Shown: positions 16,899 to 26,040, counted from the first letter of the stretch. The stretch: 47,470 bases of DNA from Clostridiales bacterium (GCA_012520375.1 JAAYOH010000011.1:1-47470); one strand, 5' to 3'. Numbers and translations: made by a program. Notes: generated by a model from the letters alone, not told the origin.

Positions 16899-17753
16899 TG
16901 TATCGTCCCTCCCCGATATGCATAAAGGCATCCCCATTCCAGAGGACAACATATAACAGTATACCCTATTTTTGCGATGGTTTCCAGTACTTTGCCCATG
17001 GGAATTGTGAAAATCCTGTATTGAAGGGTGCAGCCAAGGAGGGCGAGCGGGCTGGAAACCCGGGAAGACGGCGGACGGGAACGGCGCGGCCGGCAGAGCC
17101 GCGACCATTTTGCCCGAGAAGCTGATTGAAAAAGGATGCGGTGAAGGCATTTGGACGCATTCTGCCCAGAACTGCCTCTATGAAACTTGAAAGATATGGA
17201 CCCGGATGAGAACATTCATCCCGAAAACCCCGTCAAGCGCTCTTGCGCGCCGGGAACGGGCAAAATGGAAAGCAAGGGTGTAAGCCAGGGTGTTATGGAA
17301 GGGCGGTGATGCGGCGCACTTTGCGTGGAATTGGACAGCCTCAAGGTGTGCAAGTATGGGTCTGCCATGATTTCCGGAAGAAGATCTACACGCGATGTAT
17401 GGGGCCTGCAGTTGATGTCGGGGCAGTCCGGCCTTTATGGACTGAACGTGGCAACGAGGACTTGATGATTGCAGCTACACCAAAAATCCTCATGTATCCG
17501 GGAATAAAAACGCAAAGTACACACCGACCCCGGGGAAGACGGGTCCGGAGGAGGGCCTTCCCGGGAAGACGATCCGATGCTCCATGATGCCGGGAGGAGA
17601 ACAGGAAGATTTGGTTAAGCCCAACGCAGACCTGCCATACAGTATTGCGTTCATGATGACAGGATGTTACAATCTTGGCAATGGGTTAAAAGTGAGCCCG
17701 GTATCTCTTGCGAAAAACTCGCGCCATGGCCGGGAAATGAGGAGGGAACAAAA
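16899..17753. other. Long spacer between divergent cysD and dehydrogenase genes
   Basis: About 850 bp with a candidate cysD promoter near one end and no gene I can support. The longest plus-strand frame (17243-17587, 114 codons) has a very basic, low-complexity product and no ribosome binding site. A related 11-bp sequence occurs three times: CCCGGGAAGAC near 17058 and 17560, and CCGGGGAAGAC near 17531. No tRNA, T-box, S-box, 6S or RNase P features were found by eye. A non-coding RNA is possible but unsupported. Confidence 0.4.
16958..16986 (-). promoter_or_regulatory. Candidate promoter of cysD-cysNC
   Basis: On the minus strand TGGAAA, a 17-bp spacer and TATACT, about 60 bp ahead of the cysD start codon. 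Four of six -35 positions match consensus. Confidence 0.45.
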
Positions 17754-18776
17754 ATGCCCGAAATGATGAAAGCCGCTGTTTTTGAATCCGAAGGTGTGCT
17801 GAACCTGAAGGAGGTACCAGTGCCTCAGCTGGAAAATGAGGACCAGATCTTGATCCGGGTGGAAGCTGCCAGCATATGCGGAACGGATGTACACATCGCC
17901 TCGGTGCCGCCTGGATTCCACGCGGCCCCGGGAACCATTTTAGGACACGAGTTTGTGGGCATCGTGGATAAAAAGGGCGCCAATGTACACCATCTTGAAA
18001 TCGGCGACCGGGTCGTGGTCAACCCAAACAATTATTGTGGAAACTGTGTATATTGCAGAAAAAACCTGCCCAACGAGTGCGAGAAGATCGAGGCTCTTGG
18101 CATTGAATACGATGGCGCATTTGCCACCTATTGCAGAGTATACGGCAAGGTGGCATACAAAATTTCCCAGAAGGTCCCCGTGGACCTTGCCGCCTGTGCA
18201 GAGCCGTTGGCCTGTGCTGTCAACGGTTTGAAGAAGGTGCAAGTGCTTCCGGGAGATTCTGCCGTGGTGATAGGCGGAGGTCCTATCGGGCTGATGCTGG
18301 CCATGCTGCTGAAATCTTCGGGTGCCGGAAAGGTATTCTTGCTGGAACTGGCACCGTACCGCATCGAGTTTGCAAAGAAACTCGGCGCCATGCAGGTAAT
18401 TGATCCCACGTCTTGCGATGCAGCAAAGATCATCGCGGACGCTACCGGGATTGGCGCGGACATCGTGTTCGACGTTGCGGGCAGCCAAATCAAGGCGGCG
18501 ATCGAACTGGTGCGCAAAGGAGGCAAGGTGGTGCTGTTCGGCATCAACCAGCGTGCGCACACAGAGATTACCCAGTACGACATCACGGCGAAAGAGATCT
18601 CGGTGCTGGGGACCTGGCTGGCAAATGCCACCTTTCCCGAGGCCGTGCGCATCCTGGAGGAAAAGATCATAGACATCGCCCCCCTCATAACGGATGTCCT
18701 GCCGCTGGAGGCGTTGAATCAGGGCATTGCCAAACTTGAAGCCGGGCAGGCGATCAAAATTGTTGTAAGGCCCTAG
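17754..18776 (+). CDS. Zinc-dependent medium-chain dehydrogenase (polyol / threonine dehydrogenase-like)
   Basis: A 340-residue MDR family oxidoreductase. Catalytic zinc ligands are Cys42 (ICGTD) and His65-Glu66 (GHEF). The structural zinc site is Cys95, Cys98, Cys101 and Cys109 (CGNCVYCRKNLPNEC). The NAD(P)-binding motif VIGGGPIGLML lies near 172-182. The ensemble resembles sorbitol/L-threonine 3-dehydrogenases and related sugar-alcohol enzymes, but the substrate cannot be named. The frame is open upstream; the ATG at 17754 has GAGGAGGGAACAAAA and gives the usual N-terminus. It has long spacers on both sides and no obvious partner. Its GC content is slightly below that of neighbouring genes. 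A short symporter-like fragment follows downstream. Confidence 0.88.
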   Translation: MPEMMKAAVFESEGVLNLKEVPVPQLENEDQILIRVEAASICGTDVHIASVPPGFHAAPGTILGHEFVGIVDKKGANVHHLEIGDRVVVNPNNYCGNCVYCRKNLPNECEKIEALGIEYDGAFATYCRVYGKVAYKISQKVPVDLAACAEPLACAVNGLKKVQVLPGDSAVVIGGGPIGLMLAMLLKSSGAGKVFLLELAPYRIEFAKKLGAMQVIDPTSCDAAKIIADATGIGADIVFDVAGSQIKAAIELVRKGGKVVLFGINQRAHTEITQYDITAKEISVLGTWLANATFPEAVRILEEKIIDIAPLITDVLPLEALNQGIAKLEAGQAIKIVVRP

Positions 18777-19176
18777 GTGGGAACAGAGAGCATAACCAAA
18801 GGAGATTCGCTCAGGGCTGCGATCCATTGGTCTTGAATGGGTCGGCTGCGCCATGGCTTGACAGTCCCCCATATATTTGCTTGCGCCTGTGCCGTATGGA
18901 TTGCCGTTCTTTGGCAGTATACAGCGCATCGCAAGATTGTTATCTTGGCGGAGCGGGGATTCCATCCGTTGGCCAAGGAGCGTACGACATAGTGGAGATT
19001 GAAGGAGCAACAAGTGTTCGGAAGGCGTTGAACTTACTTTCCCCTTATCCGCGGGATGTTGGGCGGCTGCATCATAGTTGGTATATCCGGCGGCGTGAAG
19101 ACCCTTGATCGCGTTGCAGAAGAACTTTAAACTCTCGCTGTTGGGTTATTTTCAATACTCAGGCCCTGCTTCTCCC
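18777..19176. other. Spacer with a possible symporter fragment
   Basis: No intact gene. In one frame, 19044-19130 reads GMLGGCIIVGISGGVK then TLDRVAEEL and a stop. This resembles the segment found in sodium:alanine symporters (IVFGGIKRI..VAEK). It has no start and a stop just upstream, so if real it is a relic of a gene that once accompanied the dehydrogenase. Confidence 0.2.
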
Positions 19177-19206
19177 TTGCGCCGGGCCTGGTTCCTGTGC
19201 TATACT
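19177..19206 (+). promoter_or_regulatory. Promoter of tdk
   Basis: TTGCGC, an 18-bp spacer and TATACT, with TGC directly before the -10 (extended -10). The start codon is 30 bp downstream. Confidence 0.6.
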
Positions 19207-19235
19207 CCCGACAGCGAGAGGGGGAGATTGGGGAC

Positions 19236-19793
19236 ATGGCAAAACTGTATTTCCGGTATGGGGCTATGGGCTCCTCCAAGACGGCCAACGCCATCATGGT
19301 GCGGCACAACTACATGGAGCGGGGACAGAATGCCCTGATGCTCAAGCCTGCCATGGAAAGGCGGGACGGGATAAAGAAGGTGTGCTCCCGCTCGGGGCTG
19401 GTGGCCCCCTGCGCCTATGTGGAGGAACTGGACGAGATCGACCTGGACCAGTACGACTGCCTCATCGTGGACGAAGCCCAGTTCCTCACCAAGGAGCAGG
19501 TGGCCAAGCTGGTGGACATTGTGGACGAGAAGGACCTGCCTGTCATCTGCTACGGGTTGCGGGCAGACTTCAAGGGCGATCCGTTCCCCGGCAGCATGTG
19601 GCTGATGACCTGGGCAGACAGCATCGAAGAGGTGAAGACGGTGTGCTGGTGCGGCCGCAAGGCGACCTGCAATGGCCGCATCAAGGACGGCAAGCTGCTG
19701 CGGGAAGGGGAACAGGTGGTTCTGGGGGGCAGCGAGAGCTATGTGAGTCTGTGCCGAAAACACTGGCGGGAGGGAAACCTGGGCGACGGATAG
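19236..19793 (+). CDS. tdk: Thymidine kinase (type II)
   Basis: A 185-residue enzyme of thymidine salvage that phosphorylates thymidine to dTMP. The P-loop is FRYGAMGSSKTANAIM, with Ser in place of the usual Gly before Lys, a variant I believe occurs in Firmicute TKs. The Walker B is CLIVDEAQFL, then the lasso region. The zinc site consists of CWCGRKATC and the later CRKH. Length is typical (about 190). The ATG at 19236 was chosen over an upstream one because GGGGAGATTGGGG precedes it and the family N-terminus begins there. It has its own promoter and a 72-bp gap to the WG-repeat gene. Confidence 0.93.
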   Translation: MAKLYFRYGAMGSSKTANAIMVRHNYMERGQNALMLKPAMERRDGIKKVCSRSGLVAPCAYVEELDEIDLDQYDCLIVDEAQFLTKEQVAKLVDIVDEKDLPVICYGLRADFKGDPFPGSMWLMTWADSIEEVKTVCWCGRKATCNGRIKDGKLLREGEQVVLGGSESYVSLCRKHWREGNLGDG

Positions 19794-19865
19794 GATTGAA
19801 CCTTTTTTCCCATTCCTCCGTCATAATCCCACCATAAATTGTCAGGGCAATCGGAGGGATCTCAT

Positions 19866-21179
19866 ATGAAACGAAGGGTATCGTTGACGGCGCTGGCGCT
19901 GTGCCTGTTTTTGTCGGTACAGTGCTGCGCCTTTGTGTTGCCCCTGGAAGGGGACGTACTGGCGAGCGAGGAAGGGGCGCTGCTGACCGGGGTGGGGGAG
20001 TACCAGTCCATTGAACCCCTCCCGGGTGGGCAATACGCCGGGTACAAGGAGGAGGGTGTCTTCCTGCTGGACGGGTCGGGCGTCGTGGTGGGCGGGCCCT
20101 ACGAGGCGCTGTTTGAACAGGACGGGAAGCTCTTAATCATGGAGGGGGGGCTTCTCGGGGTGCTGGGGGAACTGCCCTGCACCCACACCCAGATCGCGGC
20201 CAACGGCGCGGGGGGGTACCTGGCAATCAATTCCGACCCCTACGACGACAAACCCGACGGGGTGTACCATATCGACGCGTCCGGCAGCGAGCGGGCCACA
20301 GGCATCCGCATCCAGTACGGCCTGTGCTCCTTTTCCGAGGGGCTGATGCCCGTGGTGGACGCGGTATCAGGGCGCATGGGCTACCTGAACCGGGAGGGGG
20401 AGTGGGGGATCACGCCCCAGTTCGAGTACGCCGGCGACTTCCGGGACGGCGTGGCGGAAGCCGCCCTGGTGACGGGCACCGGGCTCATCGATGGAAAGGG
20501 CAACTGGCTGCTCACCCCCAAGTACGAAGCCCTGGGGCGTTCCGGAGACGGCCACATGGTGCTGGCCCAGGAGAACCGGAGCAGCATCGTCCTCCTGGAC
20601 GGAAAAGATCTGGCCACCGTCAAGACCTTTACGGGCCTGGACATCTGCTTTTTTGCCGACTCTGAAGCAACGGTGGCGGTGCTGTACCTGGACGACTGCA
20701 CCCGCCTCATTGGCGCGGGGGGACAGACCCTGGTGGAAAGCGGCCTGGACGCCGTCTTTGACCTGTGGTCGGAAACGAAGGACCGGATGCTGGTGCGCCT
20801 GGGGGACTGGGGCGAACCCTGTGTATGGCTGTACGACATGAACGGACGGGCGGTGGCGGGGCCCTGGCAGGACGCCTGGCTGCTGGGGGAGGGCCTGTAC
20901 GCCGTATCCGAATTTGAGGTATACGAGAGCGTGGACACCGAAAACGCCTGGCACAGCTATGAGATGGTGGAGGGCAGCGAAAAGATCTCGGTGGTGAACG
21001 CCGAGGGCGAAACGGTGATCCCCGGCAGGCCTCTGATCTCCCTGACCATGGACAAGGACGGCTACCTGATCATGGAATCCGAAGAGGGGGCCGGGGCCAT
21101 GGACCGTTCCGGCAAACTGCTGTGCTGGTACAGCCGGGCGGGGGAAGCGATCCCGCCACAAAACGACGGGGAGGAATGA
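19866..21179 (+). CDS. Secreted WG-repeat-like protein
   Basis: A 437-residue exported protein. The start at 19866 has CGGAGGG and gives a Sec signal (MKRRVSLTALALCLFLSVQC); the two cysteines are not in a good lipobox. The mature part consists of degenerate beta-repeats of the WG type, clearest at GYLNREGEWGITPQFEYAGD near residue 180, with later poorly conserved copies (LIDGKGNWLLTPKYEAL, VVNAEGETVIPGRPL). WG-repeat proteins probably form beta-propellers for surface binding; no ligand is predictable. It ends 3 bp before the dhaK start codon, so it is surely cotranscribed with dhaKL. That is an unusual pairing of an exported repeat protein with cytoplasmic kinase subunits. Confidence 0.75.
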   Translation: MKRRVSLTALALCLFLSVQCCAFVLPLEGDVLASEEGALLTGVGEYQSIEPLPGGQYAGYKEEGVFLLDGSGVVVGGPYEALFEQDGKLLIMEGGLLGVLGELPCTHTQIAANGAGGYLAINSDPYDDKPDGVYHIDASGSERATGIRIQYGLCSFSEGLMPVVDAVSGRMGYLNREGEWGITPQFEYAGDFRDGVAEAALVTGTGLIDGKGNWLLTPKYEALGRSGDGHMVLAQENRSSIVLLDGKDLATVKTFTGLDICFFADSEATVAVLYLDDCTRLIGAGGQTLVESGLDAVFDLWSETKDRMLVRLGDWGEPCVWLYDMNGRAVAGPWQDAWLLGEGLYAVSEFEVYESVDTENAWHSYEMVEGSEKISVVNAEGETVIPGRPLISLTMDKDGYLIMESEEGAGAMDRSGKLLCWYSRAGEAIPPQNDGEE

Positions 21180-21182
21180 GCC

Positions 21183-22196
21183 TTGCAGAGAATCCTGAAC
21201 GATCCCGACCGCATCGTGGACGAGATGCTGTCCGGTTTTGTCAAGTGCCATGGGGATATCGTGAAGCGGGTGATCACCGGACCGGACAATCCCCGGGGCG
21301 TCATCGCCGCCAAGGATGCCCCGATCCCGGGCAAAGTGGGCGTGGTCACCGGGGGCGGCTCCGGGCACAAGCCCGCCTTTGTTGGATATGTGGGCAAAAA
21401 TATGTGCGATGCGGCGGCGGTGGGCGAGATCTTCACCTCCCCCACGGCCCTCTCCTTCCTGGAGGCCTTCCGGGCTGCCGACGGAGGGAAAGGCGTGGCC
21501 TGCCTGTACGGCAACTATTCCGGGGACAACATGAACGTGAAAATGGCCGCGCGAATGGCGAAGAGAGAAGGGATCCAGGTCAAGACCGTGGTGGCCAATG
21601 ACGACGTGGCTTCTGCTCCCAGGGACCAGCGGGAGAAGCGCCGGGGCGTGGCCGGGGAAATTTTCATGTGGAAGTGCGGCGGCGGAAAGGCGGCCAAAGG
21701 CGGCAGCCTGGACGAGGTCATCGCCGCGGCCCAGAAGGCCATCGACAACTGCCACAGCGTGGGCATCGGCATCACTCCCTGCACCCTGCCGGCGGTGGGG
21801 CATCCGAACTTCGAGATCAAGGACGGCACCATGGAGGTGGGCATCGGGCACCACGGGGAGCCCGGTATAAAGGTGTGCCCCCTGGAAGATGCCAAAGGCA
21901 TGGCAAAGCGCATGGTGGACGTCGTATTGCCGGATCATCCCTTCGAAGCGGGGGACGAGGTGGCGGTGCTGGTGTCCGGCTTGGGGGCCACCCCCGTCAT
22001 GGAATTGTACGTGCTGTACGACGAGATCGAATGCTTGTTAAAGGACAAGGGAATCCGGATCCACAGGGCTTATGTGGGCAATTCCTTCACCTCCCTGGAC
22101 ATGATGGGTGCTACCCTGACCCTCATGAAACTGGACGAGGAACTCAAGGAACTGCTGGACATGGAAGCCTGGTGCATGGGCTTCAAACAGAAATAG
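21183..22196 (+). CDS. dhaK: Dihydroxyacetone kinase subunit DhaK
   Basis: The 337-residue substrate-binding subunit. VTGGGSGHKPAFVGYVG near 55-71 binds the substrate phosphate region, and the conserved histidine that forms a hemiaminal with dihydroxyacetone is His224 in IGHHGEPG. The start codon is TTG at 21183, with GGGGAGGAATGAGCC in front; no in-frame ATG gives the family N-terminus. It follows the WG-repeat gene by 3 bp, and dhaL starts 16 bp after its stop. No dhaM or other PTS phosphoryl donor is nearby. DhaK/DhaL pairs are known that use PTS DhaM or ATP (fused forms), and others act on tetrulose sugars, so the true substrate and phosphate donor are open. Confidence 0.93.
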   Translation: MQRILNDPDRIVDEMLSGFVKCHGDIVKRVITGPDNPRGVIAAKDAPIPGKVGVVTGGGSGHKPAFVGYVGKNMCDAAAVGEIFTSPTALSFLEAFRAADGGKGVACLYGNYSGDNMNVKMAARMAKREGIQVKTVVANDDVASAPRDQREKRRGVAGEIFMWKCGGGKAAKGGSLDEVIAAAQKAIDNCHSVGIGITPCTLPAVGHPNFEIKDGTMEVGIGHHGEPGIKVCPLEDAKGMAKRMVDVVLPDHPFEAGDEVAVLVSGLGATPVMELYVLYDEIECLLKDKGIRIHRAYVGNSFTSLDMMGATLTLMKLDEELKELLDMEAWCMGFKQK

Positions 22197-22212
22197 AAGG
22201 GGGCCGGGAATC

Positions 22213-22854
22213 ATGGCCTGTTTTGCCAACGGGGAGGGCCGCAGCATCCTGCTGAACATGGTCAAGGCCATCCAGGGCCACAAAGAGTACCTGGGGGAGG
22301 TGGACGGCCTCATCGGGGACGGGGACCACGGCATGAACATGAACAAGGGATTCACCCTGTATGCGGAAGAACTGGGCGAGGATGCGGTCACCTTTTCCGA
22401 CGGCCTGTTTGACCTGGGCGCTTTGCTGCTGAACAGGATCGGGGGCTCCATGGGGCCCATCTACGGAACCGTTTTCATGGAGATGTCCGACGCGGCAAAC
22501 GAGATGGAAGAGGTCGACCTGCCCCTGTTTGCCGCCATGATGCGGGCCGGGCTGGAGGGCCTGTACGACATCGTGGACGCCCGGCCGGGGGACAAGACCC
22601 TGGTGGACACCCTGCATCCCGCAGTACAATCCCTGGATGCGGATGCCCGGCAGGGCACGGCGTTCCGGGACGCCCTGGCCAACATGCGGGCCGCGGCGGA
22701 GGCGGGATGGAAGAGCACCGAAAGCCTTATGGCCAGGTACGGGCGCAGCGCCCGGCTGGGCGAGCGCTCCCGGGGGGTGCCGGATGCGGGAGCCACCTCC
22801 TGCAAGCTGATCCTGTGGGCCATGGCCGAGGGGATCGAAGCGTTGTTGAGATAG
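22213..22854 (+). CDS. dhaL: Dihydroxyacetone kinase subunit DhaL
   Basis: The 213-residue nucleotide-binding subunit, an all-helical barrel that holds ADP/ATP through two Mg ions. The ligand motif is LIGDGDHGMNM, with Asp36 and Asp38 in the classic position. The second conserved element GGSMGPIYG follows at about 78-86, and DARPGDKTLVDTL near 122-134 completes the site. Length is typical (about 210). A strong hairpin follows the gene. With DhaK it should phosphorylate a small ketose; whether phosphate comes from ATP or from a PTS protein encoded elsewhere is not visible here. Confidence 0.93.
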   Translation: MACFANGEGRSILLNMVKAIQGHKEYLGEVDGLIGDGDHGMNMNKGFTLYAEELGEDAVTFSDGLFDLGALLLNRIGGSMGPIYGTVFMEMSDAANEMEEVDLPLFAAMMRAGLEGLYDIVDARPGDKTLVDTLHPAVQSLDADARQGTAFRDALANMRAAAEAGWKSTESLMARYGRSARLGERSRGVPDAGATSCKLILWAMAEGIEALLR

Positions 22855-22891
22855 CAAAGACCGGTCAAGTGAATGGACCGGCAAGGCGACG

Positions 22892-22925
22892 GGGGCTGAC
22901 GCAGCCTGATGGCTGCGGCAGCCCT
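22892..22925 (+). terminator. Hairpin at the end of the dha cluster
   Basis: GGGCTG-A-CGCAGCC, a 4-nt loop, then GGCTGCG-G-CAGCCC: a 13-bp stem with one mismatch, followed by TCCTTTG. The T run is poor. A smaller inverted repeat CCGGTC...GACCGG precedes it at 22861-22881. It lies between convergent dhaL and cinA. Confidence 0.55.
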
Positions 22926-22952
22926 CCTTTGATGGAATAGAGGACAACAGAT

Positions 22953-24194
22953 TCAGACGTCCAGGAGATGTTCCCGCAGCATATTCAGGGCGTGGACACA
23001 GGCCAGGGTGCGCACCCAGTCCCGATCCCCCAGGAAGCGGAACTGCTTGACCAGGCTGCCCCCTTTCCGGGCCAGCCCGATGTACACCGTGCCCACCGGG
23101 TCCTCCGGGGTGCCGCCCTCAGGGCCCGCATAGCCCGTAACCGACAGGGCATAATCGGCGCCGGAGGCCGCCAGGGCGCCTTCCGCCATGGCCCGGGCGC
23201 AGGGGGCGCTGACGGGGCCGGGACCTTCCAGGATATCCTGCGGAACGCCCAGAACGCTTTGCTTGGCTGCGGGGGTATAGGTGACGAAACCGTGGGTAAA
23301 CACCGCCGAGGCGCCGGGGATCTCCACCAGCCGGGCGGACAGCAGGCCGCCGGTGCAGCTTTCTGCGGTGCACAGGGCCTCGCCCCGCTCCCGAAGCATG
23401 GACAGCACGGTCCGGGCCATGGAGGCGTCCCGGCCCTGGGCGTACAGGGAGGGGCCCAGGCGCCGCTGGATCTGATCCGCCACCGGGTCCAGGATGGGCG
23501 CTGGATCCTCCCCGACGGGCAGGCACACGGTAAGCCTTGCCTGTACCTCGGCGGGGCCGCAGTACAGGGCGAGGGTGGGGGAACCCAGGTGGAACAAGTC
23601 CTCCAGGATGCTCTCCACAGTGGATTCGCCTACGCCGAAGATGCTCAGAAAGCGGGAGTGGATGACCAGGCCGGTCTTTTCCCGCAGGTAGGGCTCCAGG
23701 GACTCGTCGAACATGGCGGTGAGTTCCCGGGGCGGCCCGGGCAGAACCGCCACCGACTTTCCCTCCGCCTCCACCACGCAGCCCGGGGCGGTGCCCCGGC
23801 TGTTGGGCAGCACCAGGGCCCCCTTGGGGAAATAGGCCTGTTTCAGGTTGTTGGCGGTCATTTTTCTGTGGGGATGCAGCCGCGTCATGCGCTCCGTCAG
23901 GGCGTCCAGGCTGGGCTGATGCAGTTCCATGGGCAGCCCAAAGTATTCCCCCACCATTTCCTTGGTCAGGTCGTCCTCCGTGGGCCCCAGGCCCCCGGTG
24001 GTGATGACCATGTCCGAACGGGACAGGGCCTCGTTCAACGCCAGCTTGACCCGTTCCGGGTTGTCCCCCACCACGGTGTGGCGGTACACGTTGACGCCGT
24101 ACTCGCTGAGCCGGCGGGACAGATACTGGGCATCCGTATTGGCGATCTGGCCCATAAGGAGTTCGGTGCCCACGGAGAGGATCTCACAGATCAT
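22953..24194 (-). CDS. cinA: CinA: nicotinamide-nucleotide amidohydrolase family protein
   Basis: A 413-residue two-domain protein. Residues 1 to about 170 are the molybdopterin-binding-like domain (SVGTELLMGQIANTDAQYLS, then VITTGGLGPTEDD) with ADP-ribose pyrophosphatase-type activity in studied members. About 255-413 form the PncC-like NMN deamidase domain (CTAESCTGGLLSARL; SVTGYAGPEGGTPEDPVGTV). It acts in recycling pyridine nucleotides. The ATG at 24194 overlaps the pgsA stop by 4 bp, so it is translationally coupled. In many Bacillota recA directly follows cinA; here cinA ends the cluster and recA is about 16 kb away on the other strand. Confidence 0.95.
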   Translation of the reverse strand: MICEILSVGTELLMGQIANTDAQYLSRRLSEYGVNVYRHTVVGDNPERVKLALNEALSRSDMVITTGGLGPTEDDLTKEMVGEYFGLPMELHQPSLDALTERMTRLHPHRKMTANNLKQAYFPKGALVLPNSRGTAPGCVVEAEGKSVAVLPGPPRELTAMFDESLEPYLREKTGLVIHSRFLSIFGVGESTVESILEDLFHLGSPTLALYCGPAEVQARLTVCLPVGEDPAPILDPVADQIQRRLGPSLYAQGRDASMARTVLSMLRERGEALCTAESCTGGLLSARLVEIPGASAVFTHGFVTYTPAAKQSVLGVPQDILEGPGPVSAPCARAMAEGALAASGADYALSVTGYAGPEGGTPEDPVGTVYIGLARKGGSLVKQFRFLGDRDWVRTLACVHALNMLREHLLDV

Positions 24195-24721
24195 GAAGCA
24201 AACACCCCTTTGTTGCAGGCGATGTATTCCACACAGGACCACAGGGACAGGGCCACCGACAGCCACAGCAGGATGGCGCCGGGCAGGGCCAGCCAGGGGA
24301 AGAAAGAATCCGCGGTGATCAGGGCCAGGCTCACCATCTGGACCGCCGTCTTGAGTTTCCCCCCTTTGCCCGCCGCGATGACCAGGCCTTTGGAAGCCGC
24401 CACCAGGCGGATGCTGGACACCAGGAATTCCCGGGCCAACAGCACCATCACCGCCAGCCAGTGCACCTTGCCCTGGGCCAGAAGGCCCACCAGGGCGGTC
24501 ATCACCAGCAGCTTGTCCGCCATCGGGTCCATCAGCTTGCCGAAATCCGTGATCAGGCCGTGTTTGCGGGCGTACCAGCCGTCGAAAAGGTCTGTGACCG
24601 AGGCGATGCCAAACACGATGGCAGCCAGCAGGCTGTACAGCGGCGTCTCCTGCATAAGCAGCGCCACAAACAGCGGGATCATGCAAATCCGCAGCATGGT
24701 CAGTTTATTGGGCAGATTCAT
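24191..24721 (-). CDS. pgsA: CDP-diacylglycerol-glycerol-3-phosphate 3-phosphatidyltransferase
   Basis: A 176-residue integral membrane enzyme that makes phosphatidylglycerophosphate, the precursor of phosphatidylglycerol. The full CDP-alcohol phosphotransferase pattern is present: DG, then AR, eight residues, G, three, D, three, D (DGWYAR ... GKLMDPMAD) near residues 46-72. There are about four or five hydrophobic segments. It overlaps both neighbours by 4 bp (rimO before it, cinA after it), in the order usual for Bacillota, with GGGGAGG ahead of the ATG. Confidence 0.95.
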   Translation of the reverse strand: MNLPNKLTMLRICMIPLFVALLMQETPLYSLLAAIVFGIASVTDLFDGWYARKHGLITDFGKLMDPMADKLLVMTALVGLLAQGKVHWLAVMVLLAREFLVSSIRLVAASKGLVIAAGKGGKLKTAVQMVSLALITADSFFPWLALPGAILLWLSVALSLWSCVEYIACNKGVFAS

Positions 24722-26040
24722 CCTATCGCCTCCCCAAACAGGTCGTAGGCATCGGCGCCGGTGATCCGGACGAAGACGTACTGGCCCGCCTTCAGCCCGG
24801 ACCGGGCGTCAAAACGAATGAGGCCGTCCACTTCCGGGGCCTCCAACAGGGAGCGGCCGAAATAGCTTCCGCCTTCGAAGCCTTCCACCAACACTTCGCA
24901 GGTCTCGCCGATGCGGCCCTCGTTGTGCTCCAGGGAGATGCCCTGTTGGGTCATCATCACCTGGTCCAGGCGCATCTGCTTCACTTCTTCCGGAAGCTGT
25001 CCCGGCATGTCCGCTGCAGAGGTCCCTTCTTCCGGGGAAAAGGTGAAAGCGCCCAGCCGATCGAAGCGGGCTTCCCGGATGAAATCCAGCAGTTCGTTAA
25101 ACATGGCGTCGCTCTCCCCGGGGAAGCCCAGGATCATGGTGGTACGGACCAGGATACCGCGCTCTCGGCACAATTTGATCAGCTTCCGGATATGCTCCGG
25201 GGAGCCCCGCCGGTTCATACGCTTCAGCAGCGTCCCGTTGATGTGTTGCAGGGGCAGGTCCAGGTAGCGGGCCGCCTTGGGGAGGGAGACAAGGGTGTCC
25301 AGCAGGCGCTCGTCCACCGTATCCGGATAACAGTACAGCACCCGCAGCCAGTGCAGCCCTTCCAGGTTCGACACATCCCGCAGCAGGTCCGGGAGCAACA
25401 ATTTTCCCCCGGACAGGTCGTTGCCGTAGCGGGAGGTGTCCTGGGCGATCAAGGTGATCTCGCTGACCCCGCCCCGGACCAGTTCCCCGCACTCCTGCAG
25501 GATGTCCCCGTAGTCCCGGGAGCGGTAAGCGCCCCGGATCAGGGGAATGGCGCAGTAGGTGCAGCGGTTGTCGCAGCCGTCGGAGATCTTGACATAGGCG
25601 GAGTACGGGGGCGTGGTCAGCACCCGGGGCGCGGGGAAAAAGCGCTCTCCTTCCCCGGTCATCACAAGGCGCTCTCCTTTGCACAGCCTTTCAAGCACCG
25701 TCGGGAGCCGGTCGTAACAGGCCACCCCCAAAAAGCCGTCCGCCTCGGGGATCTCCTGGAAGAGGGCCTCGGGGTAGCGCTGGCTCAGGCAGCCCGTCAC
25801 CAGGAGCAGACGGCAGCGGCCCCTCTGTTTGTAGGCGGCCATTTCGAAAATGGTGTCGATGGATTCCTTTTTGGCGGGCTCGATGAAACCGCAGGTGTTC
25901 ACAACGATCAGTTCCGCTCTGGCCGGATCCGCCACCGGGGTGACGCCCATGGAACGCAATTGTCCCAGCAGCACCTCGCTGTCTACCCGGTTTTTGGAAC
26001 AACCCAGGGATACCACGCCCACCGTTTTGGGAAGTCTCAC
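24718..26040 (-). CDS. rimO: Ribosomal protein S12 methylthiotransferase
   Basis: A 440-residue radical-SAM enzyme that adds a methylthio group to an aspartate of ribosomal protein S12. The N-terminal UPF0004 domain holds the three auxiliary-cluster cysteines (SLGCSKNRVDSE, VVNTCGFIEPA, VTGCLSQRY). The radical-SAM cluster motif is CDNRCTYCAIP. The C-terminal TRAM domain covers about 375-440. The SLGC...NRVDSE wording and cluster position mark RimO rather than MiaB. The start is a GTG at 26040, the only codon that opens with the family N-terminus (RLPKTVGVVSLGC), preceded by AAAGGGG. It lies 34 bp after ftsK and overlaps pgsA by 4 bp. Confidence 0.95.
   Translation of the reverse strand: MRLPKTVGVVSLGCSKNRVDSEVLLGQLRSMGVTPVADPARAELIVVNTCGFIEPAKKESIDTIFEMAAYKQRGRCRLLLVTGCLSQRYPEALFQEIPEADGFLGVACYDRLPTVLERLCKGERLVMTGEGERFFPAPRVLTTPPYSAYVKISDGCDNRCTYCAIPLIRGAYRSRDYGDILQECGELVRGGVSEITLIAQDTSRYGNDLSGGKLLLPDLLRDVSNLEGLHWLRVLYCYPDTVDERLLDTLVSLPKAARYLDLPLQHINGTLLKRMNRRGSPEHIRKLIKLCRERGILVRTTMILGFPGESDAMFNELLDFIREARFDRLGAFTFSPEEGTSAADMPGQLPEEVKQMRLDQVMMTQQGISLEHNEGRIGETCEVLVEGFEGGSYFGRSLLEAPEVDGLIRFDARSGLKAGQYVFVRITGADAYDLFGEAIG

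Noticed and set aside
17243-17587. A 114-codon ORF between cysD and the dehydrogenase
   Set aside because: No ribosome binding site, atypical arginine-rich composition and no family resemblance.
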